DNA of 16,119 bases from Bacillota bacterium (GTDB taxonomy: Bacteria > Bacillota > Clostridia > Oscillospirales > Acutalibacteraceae), in NCBI GenBank assembly GCA_023397245.1, contig JAEWUH010000083.1:1-16119 (forward strand), in the 5' to 3' direction. Shown here one piece after another: positions 7,081 through 13,627 of the stretch. How positions within the stretch are numbered: the first letter of the stretch is position 1; each line of letters begins with the position of its first letter. A program made the translations under genes and the position numbers. The notes under the pieces were generated by a model that searched no databases, was not told where the DNA came from, and was given only the letters and a program-made list of their open reading frames with translations.

Positions 7081-7109
7081 TTGACAGATTTACCGCCCTG
7101 TGGTAATAT
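7081..7109 (+). promoter_or_regulatory. Sigma-A promoter of rplM-rpsI
   Basis: TTGACA (7081-7086), a 17-bp spacer and TAATAT (7104-7109). The start is near 7116, giving a leader of about 106 bases. Confidence 0.82.
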
Positions 7110-7115
7110 CATTTA

Positions 7116-7207
7116 TGCAATTCCTTTGCGCCTGTTTCTTGGCGCGCTTTTTTCAGTAAAGGCAGCCCTGCCAAAGGGCGGGGCGTTGTGATATTTCCAA
7201 AAATTTC
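7116..7207 (+). promoter_or_regulatory. Structured rplM leader with attenuator-like hairpin (possible L13 leader)
   Basis: GCGCC (7128-7132) pairs with GGCGC (7141-7145) and is followed by six T (7148-7153), which looks like a premature terminator. Downstream, GGCAG/CTGCC or GCCC/GGGC can pair between 7161 and 7179. Firmicutes carry a known L13 leader that autoregulates rplM-rpsI. Position and size fit, but I cannot confirm the family consensus by eye. Confidence 0.5.
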
Positions 7208-7221
7208 AGGAGGTAAAAGCT

Positions 7222-7650
7222 ATGTCTACCTATATGCCAAAAGCCGGTCAGATTGACCGCAAGTGGTATGTAATTGATGCCGCCGGCAAGCCGCTCGGCC
7301 GCGTTGCAGAACAGGCCGCAGTTTTACTCCGCGGCAAACATAAGGTGACCTTTGTCCCGCATGTGGACTGCGGAGATCACGTTGTGATTATCAACTGCAA
7401 GGACGCCGTATTTACAGGCAAAAAACTCGAAAAGAAGATCTATTACCATCATACCGGTTACATCGGCCACATGAAAGCCGTCAAAGCCGGCACCCTTATG
7501 AACGAGAATCCGTGCAAGGCCATGGAGCTTGCCGTAAAAGGCATGATCCCGTCCAACACGATCGGCCGCGCCGCAATGGCCAGACTGCGTTTGTTTGAAG
7601 GCGCCGAGCACAAGCACGCCGCCCAGCAGCCGCAGGCCTGGGAACTGTAA
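7222..7650 (+). CDS. rplM: 50S ribosomal protein L13
   Basis: This 142-residue protein is full length for bacterial L13, an early-assembling large-subunit protein that binds 23S rRNA. Diagnostic segments are WYVIDAAGKPLGRVA (about 14-28), LLRGKHKVTFVPHVDCGDHV (about 35-54) and GMIPSN near residue 111. A perfect AGGAGGT lies 7 bases before the ATG. It is the first gene of the rplM-rpsI operon, 17 bases from rpsI, which is the usual bacterial arrangement. Expression probably depends on the structured leader upstream. Confidence 0.97.
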   Translation: MSTYMPKAGQIDRKWYVIDAAGKPLGRVAEQAAVLLRGKHKVTFVPHVDCGDHVVIINCKDAVFTGKKLEKKIYYHHTGYIGHMKAVKAGTLMNENPCKAMELAVKGMIPSNTIGRAAMARLRLFEGAEHKHAAQQPQAWEL

Positions 7651-7667
7651 GGGAGGAGGAATAGACT

Positions 7668-8069
7668 ATGTACGAGAAAGCACCTTATTTTTATGGAACC
7701 GGCAGAAGAAAAAGCTCCGTTGCCCGCGTAAGAGTTTATCAGGGCACCGGTAAGGTAACCATCAACGACAGAGACATCGACGATTATTTCGGCCTTGATA
7801 CTCTCAAGCTGATCGTCCGTCAGCCTTTGGTTTTAACCAATACAAATGAGAAATTTGACATTGTCTGCCGCGTAGCCGGCGGCGGCGTAACCGGCCAGGC
7901 CGGCGCAATCCGCCATGGCATTGCCAGAGCTCTGCTCCAGTACGATTCCGAGAATTTACGTTCTTCCTTAAAGAAGGCCGGGTTCCTTACCCGCGACCCG
8001 AGAATGAAGGAGCGCAAGAAGTACGGCCTCAAAGCAGCCCGCCGTGCACCGCAGTTCTCAAAGAGATAA
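7668..8069 (+). CDS. rpsI: 30S ribosomal protein S9
   Basis: This 133-residue small-subunit protein has a basic C-terminal tail that reaches the decoding-site tRNA. It shows YGTGRRKSSVARVR near the N-terminus, the signature GGGVTGQAGAIRHGIARALL (about 72-91), and the invariant C-terminal SKR. GGGAGGAGG precedes the ATG. It is the second gene of the operon and is followed at once by a strong terminator. Nothing is unusual. Confidence 0.97.
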   Translation: MYEKAPYFYGTGRRKSSVARVRVYQGTGKVTINDRDIDDYFGLDTLKLIVRQPLVLTNTNEKFDIVCRVAGGGVTGQAGAIRHGIARALLQYDSENLRSSLKKAGFLTRDPRMKERKKYGLKAARRAPQFSKR

Positions 8070-8095
8070 TCAGATATTATTTATTTGGTTTTATG

Positions 8096-8134
8096 TCCCC
8101 TGCAAACGAAATGTTTGCAGGGGATTTCTTTTTC
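8096..8134 (+). terminator. Terminator of rplM-rpsI
   Basis: A perfect 12-bp stem, TCCCCTGCAAAC (8096-8107) / GTTTGCAGGGGA (8113-8124), has a 5-base loop and is followed by TTTCTTTTTC. Confidence 0.92.
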
Positions 8135-8142
8135 TGAGGTAC

Positions 8143-8190
8143 TTGACAGATAATCGTACTGATAGTACAATTATAAAAACAATAGTACAA
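8143..8190 (+). promoter_or_regulatory. Promoter and likely TetR operator of the redox operon
   Basis: TTGACA (8143-8148), a 17-bp spacer and TACAAT (8166-8171). Overlapping the -10 is the dyad GTACT-gat-AGTAC (8156-8168), extended by AAT/ATT beyond one mismatch. The nonamer ATAGTACAA occurs at 8162-8170 and again at 8182-8190, exactly 20 bp on. This geometry suits autorepression by the adjacent TetR protein; the assignment to that regulator is inference. Confidence 0.72.
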
Positions 8191-8201
8191 GAGGCGAAAC
8201 A

Positions 8202-8840
8202 ATGGGACGAAATAAAAAAGACTCGCTGACCGCTTTTCATAAAAGCAGCATAATCGATGCGGCAAAGGAGCTCTTCCAGACAAAAGGCTTTGACGGAACG
8301 TCTATGGACGACATTGCAAAAAAAGCGGACTACAGCAAATCCACCATCTATGTGTATTTTGAAAGCAAGGATGAGATCTATCACAGTATCCTGTGCGAGT
8401 ACATGGCCTTACTGCGGGATACGCTGGATTCGACCATTCGAAGTACGGAAGAATTTGAGGAATGCTATTTTGCGCTCTGCAAAAATATTGCTGAGTTTCA
8501 GGAGAAATATCCCGCGTTTTATGAAGGTCTGCTGGGGCAAATTGATGTGCCGGGCAGGGAACCGAATCATGTTATAGAGGAAATATACCGGGTCGGAGAA
8601 GAAATCAACCGGATTATAGGCAGTCTGCTGCAGCGCGGAATCGACGGGGATTTCATAAGAACAGATATTGAAATACTGCCGACCGTTTTTTATCTGTGGT
8701 CCGCCATAAGCGGGATTGTTTCCATGGCAGGCAAGAAAAAGCAATACTTTCAGGCAAGAATGGGCCTGAATAAACAGGACTATCTGGATTACAGCTTCCG
8801 GACGTTATTGCGATCCATTACAAAACGGGAGAGTGACTGA
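8202..8840 (+). CDS. TetR/AcrR-family transcriptional regulator
   Basis: The protein has 212 residues. The N-terminal helix-turn-helix lies at about 33-52 (TSMDDIAKKADYSKSTIYVY), followed by the FESKDEIY segment typical of TetR. The C-terminal ligand-binding and dimerisation part (about 60-205) is divergent and gives no ligand hint. The ATG follows GAGG by 7 bases. The stop codon overlaps the next start (TGATG at 8838-8842), so regulator and membrane redox protein are translationally coupled. It probably represses its own operon through the dyad overlapping the -10 box. Loss of binding would then induce the heme/FMN protein and the nitroreductase. Confidence 0.9.
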   Translation: MGRNKKDSLTAFHKSSIIDAAKELFQTKGFDGTSMDDIAKKADYSKSTIYVYFESKDEIYHSILCEYMALLRDTLDSTIRSTEEFEECYFALCKNIAEFQEKYPAFYEGLLGQIDVPGREPNHVIEEIYRVGEEINRIIGSLLQRGIDGDFIRTDIEILPTVFYLWSAISGIVSMAGKKKQYFQARMGLNKQDYLDYSFRTLLRSITKRESD

Positions 8841-9517
8841 TGTTTTTTTCGATAAGCGCAGCGGTAATTCTGTTTATACTATTGCTGAAATTCGTTTCCA
8901 AACGGCTGAAGAATAAAAAACTGGATTCGGTTATGGGGAAAATCCATTGCAAATGCGGCGCACTGATGCTCATTTTGCTGCTGATGCATATTGTTTCCTC
9001 GGTTTCTTTGTTTGAATCGCGGCCTTTCTACATCTACGCAATGGGTGCGGCGGCAGTTTTATGTGTTCTTGCCGCCTTCGGCAGCTATTATTTTAGAAAT
9101 CGGCTGGGAAAGAAATGGCTCGGTCTGCACAGGGCGATGTTCTGCCTGGTTTTGGTGTTGGTGATTGGGCACATCGGAGGGTATCTGGCCAGTGTAAGTA
9201 TGTATCAAAATCAAGTCAGCCGCATCCGGATTTCAAACGTGGATTTATCGCGGGTTCCGGATGGGATATATCAGGGCGAATATGATGTGAAATATATTTA
9301 TGCCAAAGTAAATGTTACGGTAAGCCGGGGCGCCATAACGGATATCCGTATATTGCAGCACAGAAATGAAAGAGGAAGCGCGGCCGAAGACATCACGAAG
9401 ACAATTATGAAAGAACAGAAGATCAACGTGGACGCGGTCAGCGGAGCAACAAACTCCAGCAAGGTCATTGAAAAAGCGGTGGAAAACGCGCTTGAAAACC
9501 GTATAAAAACGAAATAA
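8840..9517 (+). CDS. Membrane bis-heme b protein with extracytoplasmic FMN-binding domain
   Basis: The protein has 225 residues. Helices are at about 4-19, 36-57, 63-84 and 97-117. Lysine/arginine-rich loops at 17-34 and 85-92 put both helix pairs' ends inside, the N-terminus outside, and the C-terminal domain outside. Two His pairs have identical spacing, H36-x13-H50 in helix 2 and H97-x13-H111 in helix 4. This is the pattern of ferric-reductase/NOX-type proteins holding two stacked b hemes. The C-terminal FMN_bind domain (about 138-222, like RnfG/NqrC) ends in D198-A-V-S-G-A-T204, matching the flavinylation motif Dxx(S/T)GA(T/S) at which ApbE attaches FMN to Thr. No apbE is in the window. 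It likely moves electrons outward across the membrane to bound FMN; acceptor and donor are unknown. It is coupled to the tetR gene upstream and lies 18 bases before the nitroreductase. Confidence 0.82.
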   Translation: MFFSISAAVILFILLLKFVSKRLKNKKLDSVMGKIHCKCGALMLILLLMHIVSSVSLFESRPFYIYAMGAAAVLCVLAAFGSYYFRNRLGKKWLGLHRAMFCLVLVLVIGHIGGYLASVSMYQNQVSRIRISNVDLSRVPDGIYQGEYDVKYIYAKVNVTVSRGAITDIRILQHRNERGSAAEDITKTIMKEQKINVDAVSGATNSSKVIEKAVENALENRIKTK

Positions 9518-9535
9518 AGTTTGGAGGAAAGAAAC

Positions 9536-10258
9536 ATGGATTTATCGGAAGCTATCAAAATACGCCGTTCACGCAGAAAGTATTTGGCAACGCCGGTCAG
9601 CGGGGAAATTGTTTCACAGCTCAATTCCAGAATCGCGGAGTATAACCGGGAATCCGGGCTTCATATGCAGCCGGTGATCAACAACGGAGCGGCTTTTCAG
9701 GGAATAAGAAGAAGCTACGGCATGTTTTCAAACGTTTCCAATTATATTGTGCTTGCCGGAAAGCAGAACGATAGGAATTTTGAGGAAAAGTCGGGCTATT
9801 ACGGCGAAAAACTGGTTCTGGAATTAACGCAGGCGGGCCTTGGAACCTGCTGGGTTGGAGGAAGCTTTGACAAAAAAGAATGCGTGGCTGACCTGGGAGA
9901 AGATGAAACATTTGTGTGTGTCATCGTCTTTGGAAATATTGACAAGGACGTTTCGGTAAAAGAAAGGCTGATTTCCGGCGCAATGCACATCAAGAAAAAA
10001 AGCGCCAAAGAGATGTGCGAAACAAAAGGAGAAGCTCCAAAATGGTTTTGGGACGGAATGGAAGCGGTGGTTCGGGCGCCTTCCGCGGTAAATCGACAGC
10101 CGGTAACATTTGTTTATGAAAGCGGAAAAGTCTCCGCCCGTGCAAAGGACATAACACAGCATGAACCGATTGATCTGGGCATTGCCAAACTGCATTTTGA
10201 GCTCGGCGCCGGCGGCGGAGCCTGGCAATGGGGAAACGGCGGCAATTATAAAAAATAA
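9536..10258 (+). CDS. Nitroreductase-family flavoprotein
   Basis: The protein has 240 residues. The ATG at 9536 is chosen because GGAGG ends 8 bases before it; an in-frame TTG at 9521 would overlap that site. The N-terminal AIKIRRSRRKY (about 6-16) matches the Arg-rich FMN-phosphate-binding start of nitroreductases. The central YYGEKLVLELTQAGLGTCWVGG (about 88-109, here split by its Gly-Leu-Gly turn) and the distal RAPSAVNRQPV (about 180-190) are also family hallmarks. The single-chain two-repeat layout resembles the TM1586-type subfamily. Members bind FMN and reduce quinones, nitro compounds or flavins with NAD(P)H. It is the last gene of the tetR operon; context suggests it feeds, or shares substrates with, the membrane FMN/heme protein. 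That link is inference. Confidence 0.85.
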   Translation: MDLSEAIKIRRSRRKYLATPVSGEIVSQLNSRIAEYNRESGLHMQPVINNGAAFQGIRRSYGMFSNVSNYIVLAGKQNDRNFEEKSGYYGEKLVLELTQAGLGTCWVGGSFDKKECVADLGEDETFVCVIVFGNIDKDVSVKERLISGAMHIKKKSAKEMCETKGEAPKWFWDGMEAVVRAPSAVNRQPVTFVYESGKVSARAKDITQHEPIDLGIAKLHFELGAGGGAWQWGNGGNYKK

Positions 10259-10271
10259 GATTAAATCCATA

Positions 10272-10311
10272 CGGCCCCGGCAGAGGAATTTTACGCCTCC
10301 TGCCGGGGCCG
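10272..10311 (+). terminator. GC-rich hairpin after the nitroreductase gene
   Basis: CGGCCCCGGCA (10272-10282) pairs perfectly with TGCCGGGGCCG (10301-10311) and is extended by GAGG/CCTC with one bulged base. It starts 13 bases past the stop. No T run follows at once, so it may be a weak terminator or a 3'-end stabiliser. Confidence 0.6.
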
Positions 10312-10353
10312 CTTGCTGTACGGCGGGGCTTTAAAAAATTTTTATTAAGGCAC

Positions 10354-10384
10354 TTGACTCTCCCCTTACAGGAGCTTTTATACT
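10354..10384 (+). promoter_or_regulatory. MerR-type promoter of the ABC exporter (19-bp spacer with dyad)
   Basis: TTGACT (10354-10359) and TATACT (10379-10384) are separated by 19 bases, 2 more than optimal. The spacer holds the dyad CTCC (10360-10363) / GGAG (10371-10374). Over-long spacers with a central dyad are the hallmark of promoters activated by MerR-family proteins through DNA distortion. The sequence resembles the BmrR-type operator start GACTCTCCCC. A BmrR-like MerR gene lies downstream in the same transcription unit. Confidence 0.8.
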
Positions 10385-10428
10385 GGAAATTGAAAGATAA
10401 AAGTAAGAATAATGAAGGGGGAACAGCA

Positions 10429-11154
10429 ATGGAAAACAGCATTGAAGTCCGTCATTTGCGGAAATGCTACAAGGAAAAAACGGCTGTGGATGATTTATCC
10501 TTCTGCGTGAAGAAAGGGGAGGTTTTTGGTCTGCTCGGACACAACGGGGCGGGGAAATCCACCACCATCGACTGCGTACTCGGCCTGAAAAAATTTGAAA
10601 GCGGAGAAGTCCGTATCCTTGGAATGGACCCGGCTGCGGAGAGGAAGAAGCTGTTTGAAAGGGTTGGCGTACAGCTGCAGGATTCCTGCTATCAGGCGGC
10701 AATCAAGGTGGGCGAGTTGTGTGAGGAGACCGCGGCGCTTTATCAGGAACCGGCGGATTACCGGGAGCTGCTGAAAACATTTAAACTGGATACGTTCGAA
10801 AAACGGCTGGTAACGAGCCTTTCGGGCGGAGAGCGGCAAAAGCTTTCGGTGCTGCTCGCGCTCATCCCAAAGCCGGAGGTTGTGTTTCTGGACGAGCTGA
10901 CCACCGGCCTGGATACCGCGGCCCGGCGCGAAGTGTGGAAGCAGCTGAACGAGCTGAAGGAGCGGCAGACCACCATCCTGCTGACTTCGCATTATATGGA
11001 TGAGGTGGAAGCGCTCTGCGACCGCGTCTGCATCCTGAAGCAAGGCAAAACCGTGGCAAGCGGCGGAGTAAAGGAACTGATCGAAAAAAGTCCCTTCCAG
11101 CGGCTGGAGGAAGCGTATCTGTGGTATATGGGCGAGGAGGAGAAGATTGGATGA
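10429..11154 (+). CDS. ABC-2 type exporter, ATP-binding subunit
   Basis: The protein has 241 residues and hydrolyses ATP to drive the permease encoded next. Walker A GHNGAGKS is at 37-44, the Q-loop at Q84, the signature LSGGE at 131-135, Walker B VVFLDE at 151-156 with catalytic Glu156, and the switch His188 (TSHYMDE). After Walker B the sequence is DELTTGLD rather than the common DEPTTGLD. The ATG at 10429 follows AAGGGGGA; an in-frame TTG at 10354 is part of the -35 box and is rejected. The last four bases overlap the permease start (ATGA). The single-domain length and partner are typical of two-component drug or peptide exporters. The substrate is unknown, but the BmrR-like regulator points to lipophilic or cationic compounds. 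Confidence 0.93.
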   Translation: MENSIEVRHLRKCYKEKTAVDDLSFCVKKGEVFGLLGHNGAGKSTTIDCVLGLKKFESGEVRILGMDPAAERKKLFERVGVQLQDSCYQAAIKVGELCEETAALYQEPADYRELLKTFKLDTFEKRLVTSLSGGERQKLSVLLALIPKPEVVFLDELTTGLDTAARREVWKQLNELKERQTTILLTSHYMDEVEALCDRVCILKQGKTVASGGVKELIEKSPFQRLEEAYLWYMGEEEKIG

Positions 11155-11894
11155 ACAGATTTTTAAAACTCTTGAAAATGGAAGGTCGCCTGAGCCTGCG
11201 CTGCCCGGATTCTGTCTTTTTCGGGATCGTCATGCCTGCCGGGATCATTGCGCTGATTGGCTTTATCAGCGCGGGGAAACCGGCGTTTGAGGGCGCGGAT
11301 TATACGCTTTTGGAAAGTTCCTTCGGCGCGCTGATTACCGTGGGCATCTGCGCCACCGCATTTATGGGTATTCCCCTTACACTTGCCGATTACCGGGATA
11401 AGAAGATACTGAAACACTTTTTTGTAACACCTACCAGCCCGTCTGTGCTATTATTGGTACAGGGATTGATCCAGATGATTTTTTGTTTTGTGTCCTCACT
11501 GGTCGTTTTCGCGGTGGTGAAGCTGTTTTTTGGCTATCATATGAGGGGTTTCCTGCCGAACTTTCTTCTGGCTTATCTGCTGGTCCTGGTTTCCATGTAC
11601 AGTCTGGGCATGCTTTTGGCAAGCCTGTGCAAGAACATCAAAATCGCGAACGTGGCGACCGGCGCCGTCTACTTCCCGATGTTCTTTTTGTCCGGGGCGT
11701 CCATCCCTTATGAGATTTTTCCGAAGCCTTTGCAATATGTTTCAAATATTCTGCCGCTGACGCAGGGAATCAAGCTGCTCAAAGCGTACTCCCTCGGACT
11801 TACGCAGGAGAACACGGTTTTCCCCGTCGTTTACCTGCTGGCGCTGACCGCGGTCGGAATTGCGCTGTCCGTTAAATTTTTCCGCTGGGAATAG
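11151..11894 (+). CDS. ABC-2 type exporter, permease subunit
   Basis: The protein has 247 residues and about six hydrophobic helices, at roughly 22-40, 57-77, 100-124, 136-158, 166-184 and 224-243. The middle carries LADYRDKKILKHFFVTPTSP, the conserved amphipathic stretch of ABC-2/YadH-like permeases in which the exporter contacts its ATPase. The PMFFLSGASIPYEIFP block before the last helices is also typical. The ATG at 11151 overlaps the ATPase stop by four bases, and a purine-rich GAGGAGGAG serves as ribosome binding site. The start chosen is 10 codons inside the longest frame. It forms a dimeric channel with the ATPase; substrate unknown. Confidence 0.92.
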   Translation: MNRFLKLLKMEGRLSLRCPDSVFFGIVMPAGIIALIGFISAGKPAFEGADYTLLESSFGALITVGICATAFMGIPLTLADYRDKKILKHFFVTPTSPSVLLLVQGLIQMIFCFVSSLVVFAVVKLFFGYHMRGFLPNFLLAYLLVLVSMYSLGMLLASLCKNIKIANVATGAVYFPMFFLSGASIPYEIFPKPLQYVSNILPLTQGIKLLKAYSLGLTQENTVFPVVYLLALTAVGIALSVKFFRWE

Positions 11895-12029
11895 TTTATC
11901 CGTTCAAGCCGGATTTGTCGTTTCGCGCATATGGCTGAAGCCGCGCAGTCACAGAACGCAAAGCAGGTTTGTCTTCGGCGGCGGCCTGTGCCGCCGGTCC
12001 GTATATACATTTTTATGGAGGGATCGGTT

Positions 12030-12896
12030 ATGAACGGTCAACATCAGTGCGACCCGTGCGAACGGGAGGAAAGCCCGGTTTATCGGATCGGCCTGTTTGC
12101 GCAGATGAACCATGTCACGGTAAAGGCGCTGCGTTATTATGACGACATCGGCCTGCTCCGGCCGGCCTGCATCGACAAAACGAGCGGATACCGGTACTAT
12201 ACTTCGCAGCAGCTTCCCGCCCTGCATCAGATACTGGCCCTGCGCCAGATGGGGTTTACCATTGAAGAAATCAAAAAAGTACGGGACGGAATGCCCGAAC
12301 AGGAGCTTCTGCAGCGAAAAAAGAGCGAACTGATGAAGGGAATTGCGGAAGCCACCCTGAAGCTGTCCCAGGTGGAAAGTTACCTTCTGCAAAAGGACGC
12401 ATACAAAGACTACCGCGTCCTGCTGAAAGAACTCCCGGAAGTAATTGTCGCTTCCATGAAAATGAACCTGCCGAACTATGAAGCGCTCTTTTCCGTGGTG
12501 CCGCCGATGGGCGCGGAAATGGAGCGGCTCGGCTGCACCTGCGCGGTTCCCGATTACTGTTTTACCGAATACCTCGAAGGGTACAGGGAAGAAAATATCA
12601 ACGTGGAAATCTGCCAGGCGGTTACCGAGAAGAAACAGGACTCGGATATGGTGACCTTTAAGACCATAGAAAAGGTAGAAACAGCGGCCTGTGTTTTGCA
12701 TAAAGGCCCTTATACGGGGTTCCCGAAGGCGTACGCCGCAATCCTGAACTGGATTGAGGAAAACGGCTATGAGATCACCGGAAACCCGAGGGAATCCTAT
12801 ATCGATGGGGTATGGAACAAGGACTCGGAAGAGGACTGGCTGAGCGAGATCCAGTTCCCGGTAGGGAAAAAGGAGCACGGCGGGCAGCCTGGCTGA
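12030..12896 (+). CDS. MerR-family regulator with GyrI-like effector-binding domain (BmrR-like)
   Basis: The protein has 288 residues. The ATG at 12030 has GGAGGGA 6 bases upstream; the longer frame from 11931 lacks a ribosome binding site. The winged helix (about 18-86) carries VTVKALRYYDDIGLLRP, the MerR recognition signature, then a coiled-coil dimerisation helix (about 90-122). The C-terminal domain (about 128-278) is GyrI/AraC-effector-like and ends in YIDGVWNKDSEEDWLSEIQF, the family's pocket-lining segment. It lacks MerR metal-binding cysteines, so it senses small organic, probably cationic or hydrophobic, compounds. It sits 135 bases after the permease, with a GC hairpin (CGGCGGC/GCCGCCG near 11977-11997) but no clear promoter, so cotranscription with the exporter is likely. 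It is the natural activator of the 19-bp-spacer promoter. Confidence 0.9.
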   Translation: MNGQHQCDPCEREESPVYRIGLFAQMNHVTVKALRYYDDIGLLRPACIDKTSGYRYYTSQQLPALHQILALRQMGFTIEEIKKVRDGMPEQELLQRKKSELMKGIAEATLKLSQVESYLLQKDAYKDYRVLLKELPEVIVASMKMNLPNYEALFSVVPPMGAEMERLGCTCAVPDYCFTEYLEGYREENINVEICQAVTEKKQDSDMVTFKTIEKVETAACVLHKGPYTGFPKAYAAILNWIEENGYEITGNPRESYIDGVWNKDSEEDWLSEIQFPVGKKEHGGQPG

Positions 12897-12936
12897 TTCG
12901 GAATAAGGATTTCCGGCGAAGTACGGAATCACATTT

Positions 12937-12975
12937 AAAGACCCGCGCGGAGAGCAAAACCGCACGGGCTTTCGC
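12937..12975 (+). terminator. Probable terminator of the exporter-regulator operon
   Basis: AAAGaCCCGCGCGG (12937-12950) pairs with CCGCACGGGCTTT (12960-12972), with one bulge and one mismatch on the plus strand. The T run is short. It lies 41 bases after the MerR stop. Confidence 0.5.
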
Positions 12976-13010
12976 AGTGTTCCCGGCTCTTTTTTGCGGT
13001 TGTTTCAGAG

Positions 13011-13111
13011 AAAATCCTATACATTATATATAGTGATTTTTCGCGTGTTTCATGCGTGAAAATCTTCGGCTTTTCCGCCCCCGCGAAATACTATATATAG
13101 TATACGATTTT
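13011..13111. repeat. Long imperfect inverted repeat with a TATATATA palindrome
   Basis: The segment 13011-13045 and the reverse complement of 13082-13111 align over about 30 bases. They share AAAATC, TATAC, TATATATAGT and TTCGCG, with a few small gaps, around a 36-base centre. The right arm holds a perfect 16-bp palindrome, ATACTATATATAGTAT (13088-13103). The centre has its own small stems (TTTCA/TGAAA, GAAAA/TTTTC). It is not coding. It could be a large RNA hairpin, a double operator or a small mobile repeat. Confidence 0.6.
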
Positions 13112-13155
13112 CAGGGAAAAAGGTTTCATCCGACGGAATTTGTTTGATTTTAAGA

Positions 13156-13238
13156 AAAAATGTCACAGCGTGCCGGAAAAGTTTTGATGGCCAAAATGGT
13201 GGAAAATATTTTACACAATACCATAATATGACATTTTT
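13156..13238. repeat. Inverted repeat AAAAATGTCA / TGACATTTTT
   Basis: Ten-base perfect arms at 13156-13165 and 13229-13238 enclose about 63 AT-rich bases. No open frame lies inside. Function unknown. Confidence 0.45.
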
Positions 13239-13257
13239 AAAAAAGTCAGCACCAGAG

Positions 13258-13311
13258 CCGTTTTTTCAAAATGTTAACCTTTTGGTGTAACAAAATTAAG
13301 CCGAAAAACGG
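13258..13311. repeat. Nested hairpin upstream of the 3D-domain gene
   Basis: The outer stem is CCGTTTTTT (13258-13266) with GAAAAACGG (13303-13311), closed by one G.U pair. The inner stem is TGTTA (13272-13276) / TAACA (13288-13292) plus ACC/GGT around a TTTT loop. It lies about 190 bases before the next promoter, so it is outside that transcript. Confidence 0.45.
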
Positions 13312-13334
13312 AAAAAGATGGAGAAAAAACATCC

Positions 13335-13360
13335 TTGTAATAGTTGTAACAAGTTTGTAA
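13335..13360 (+). repeat. Three phased TTGTAA repeats
   Basis: TTGTAA occurs at 13335-13340, 13344-13349 and 13355-13360, starts 9 and 11 bases apart, roughly one helical turn each. This looks like a cluster of binding sites on one DNA face. It is about 145 bases upstream of the -35 box of the 3D-domain gene. The remaining bases from 13361 to 13503 show nothing I recognise. Confidence 0.4.
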
Positions 13361-13503
13361 CTTTCACTTTTCTTGCATATTGCACAGAATTTCCATGATT
13401 TTCAATCGCAGGCCGGCGAGAAAACGGGCGTTTTAAGTGCCGAATTGGAAATTATCCAGACTTTGACTTGTGCATATTCAACAAAACGCGGTAACGAATC
13501 AAT

Positions 13504-13532
13504 TTGACAACTATGCAAGAAGTGAATATAAT
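13504..13532 (+). promoter_or_regulatory. Perfect consensus sigma-A promoter of the 3D-domain gene
   Basis: TTGACA (13504-13509), 17 bp, TATAAT (13527-13532); every position is consensus. The start is near 13539, leaving a leader of about 88 bases with a GCATCGATGC palindrome and CCGG-CATT-CCGG. I looked for a c-di-AMP (ydaO) riboswitch, often linked to such genes, and did not see its conserved blocks. Confidence 0.88.
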
Positions 13533-13627
13533 AACTCGCATCGATGCATATCCTAATAACTGACGGTCGGCAATGTGGGGAGAAAATCGCAAATCCGGCA
13601 TTCCGGCACAAGGAAAAGGGTGATAAA

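Noticed and set aside
11977..11997. Terminator between the ABC permease and MerR genes
   Set aside because: A 7-bp GC hairpin is present but no T run follows; read-through into the MerR gene is more likely.
11949..12965. A 338-codon minus-strand frame opposite the MerR gene
   Set aside because: The plus-strand MerR and GyrI-like domains are unmistakable; the antisense frame has no recognisable motif or start signals.
13540..13627. c-di-AMP (ydaO) or other riboswitch before the 3D-domain gene
   Set aside because: Such genes are often under c-di-AMP riboswitches, but the leader is only about 88 bases and lacks the conserved blocks.
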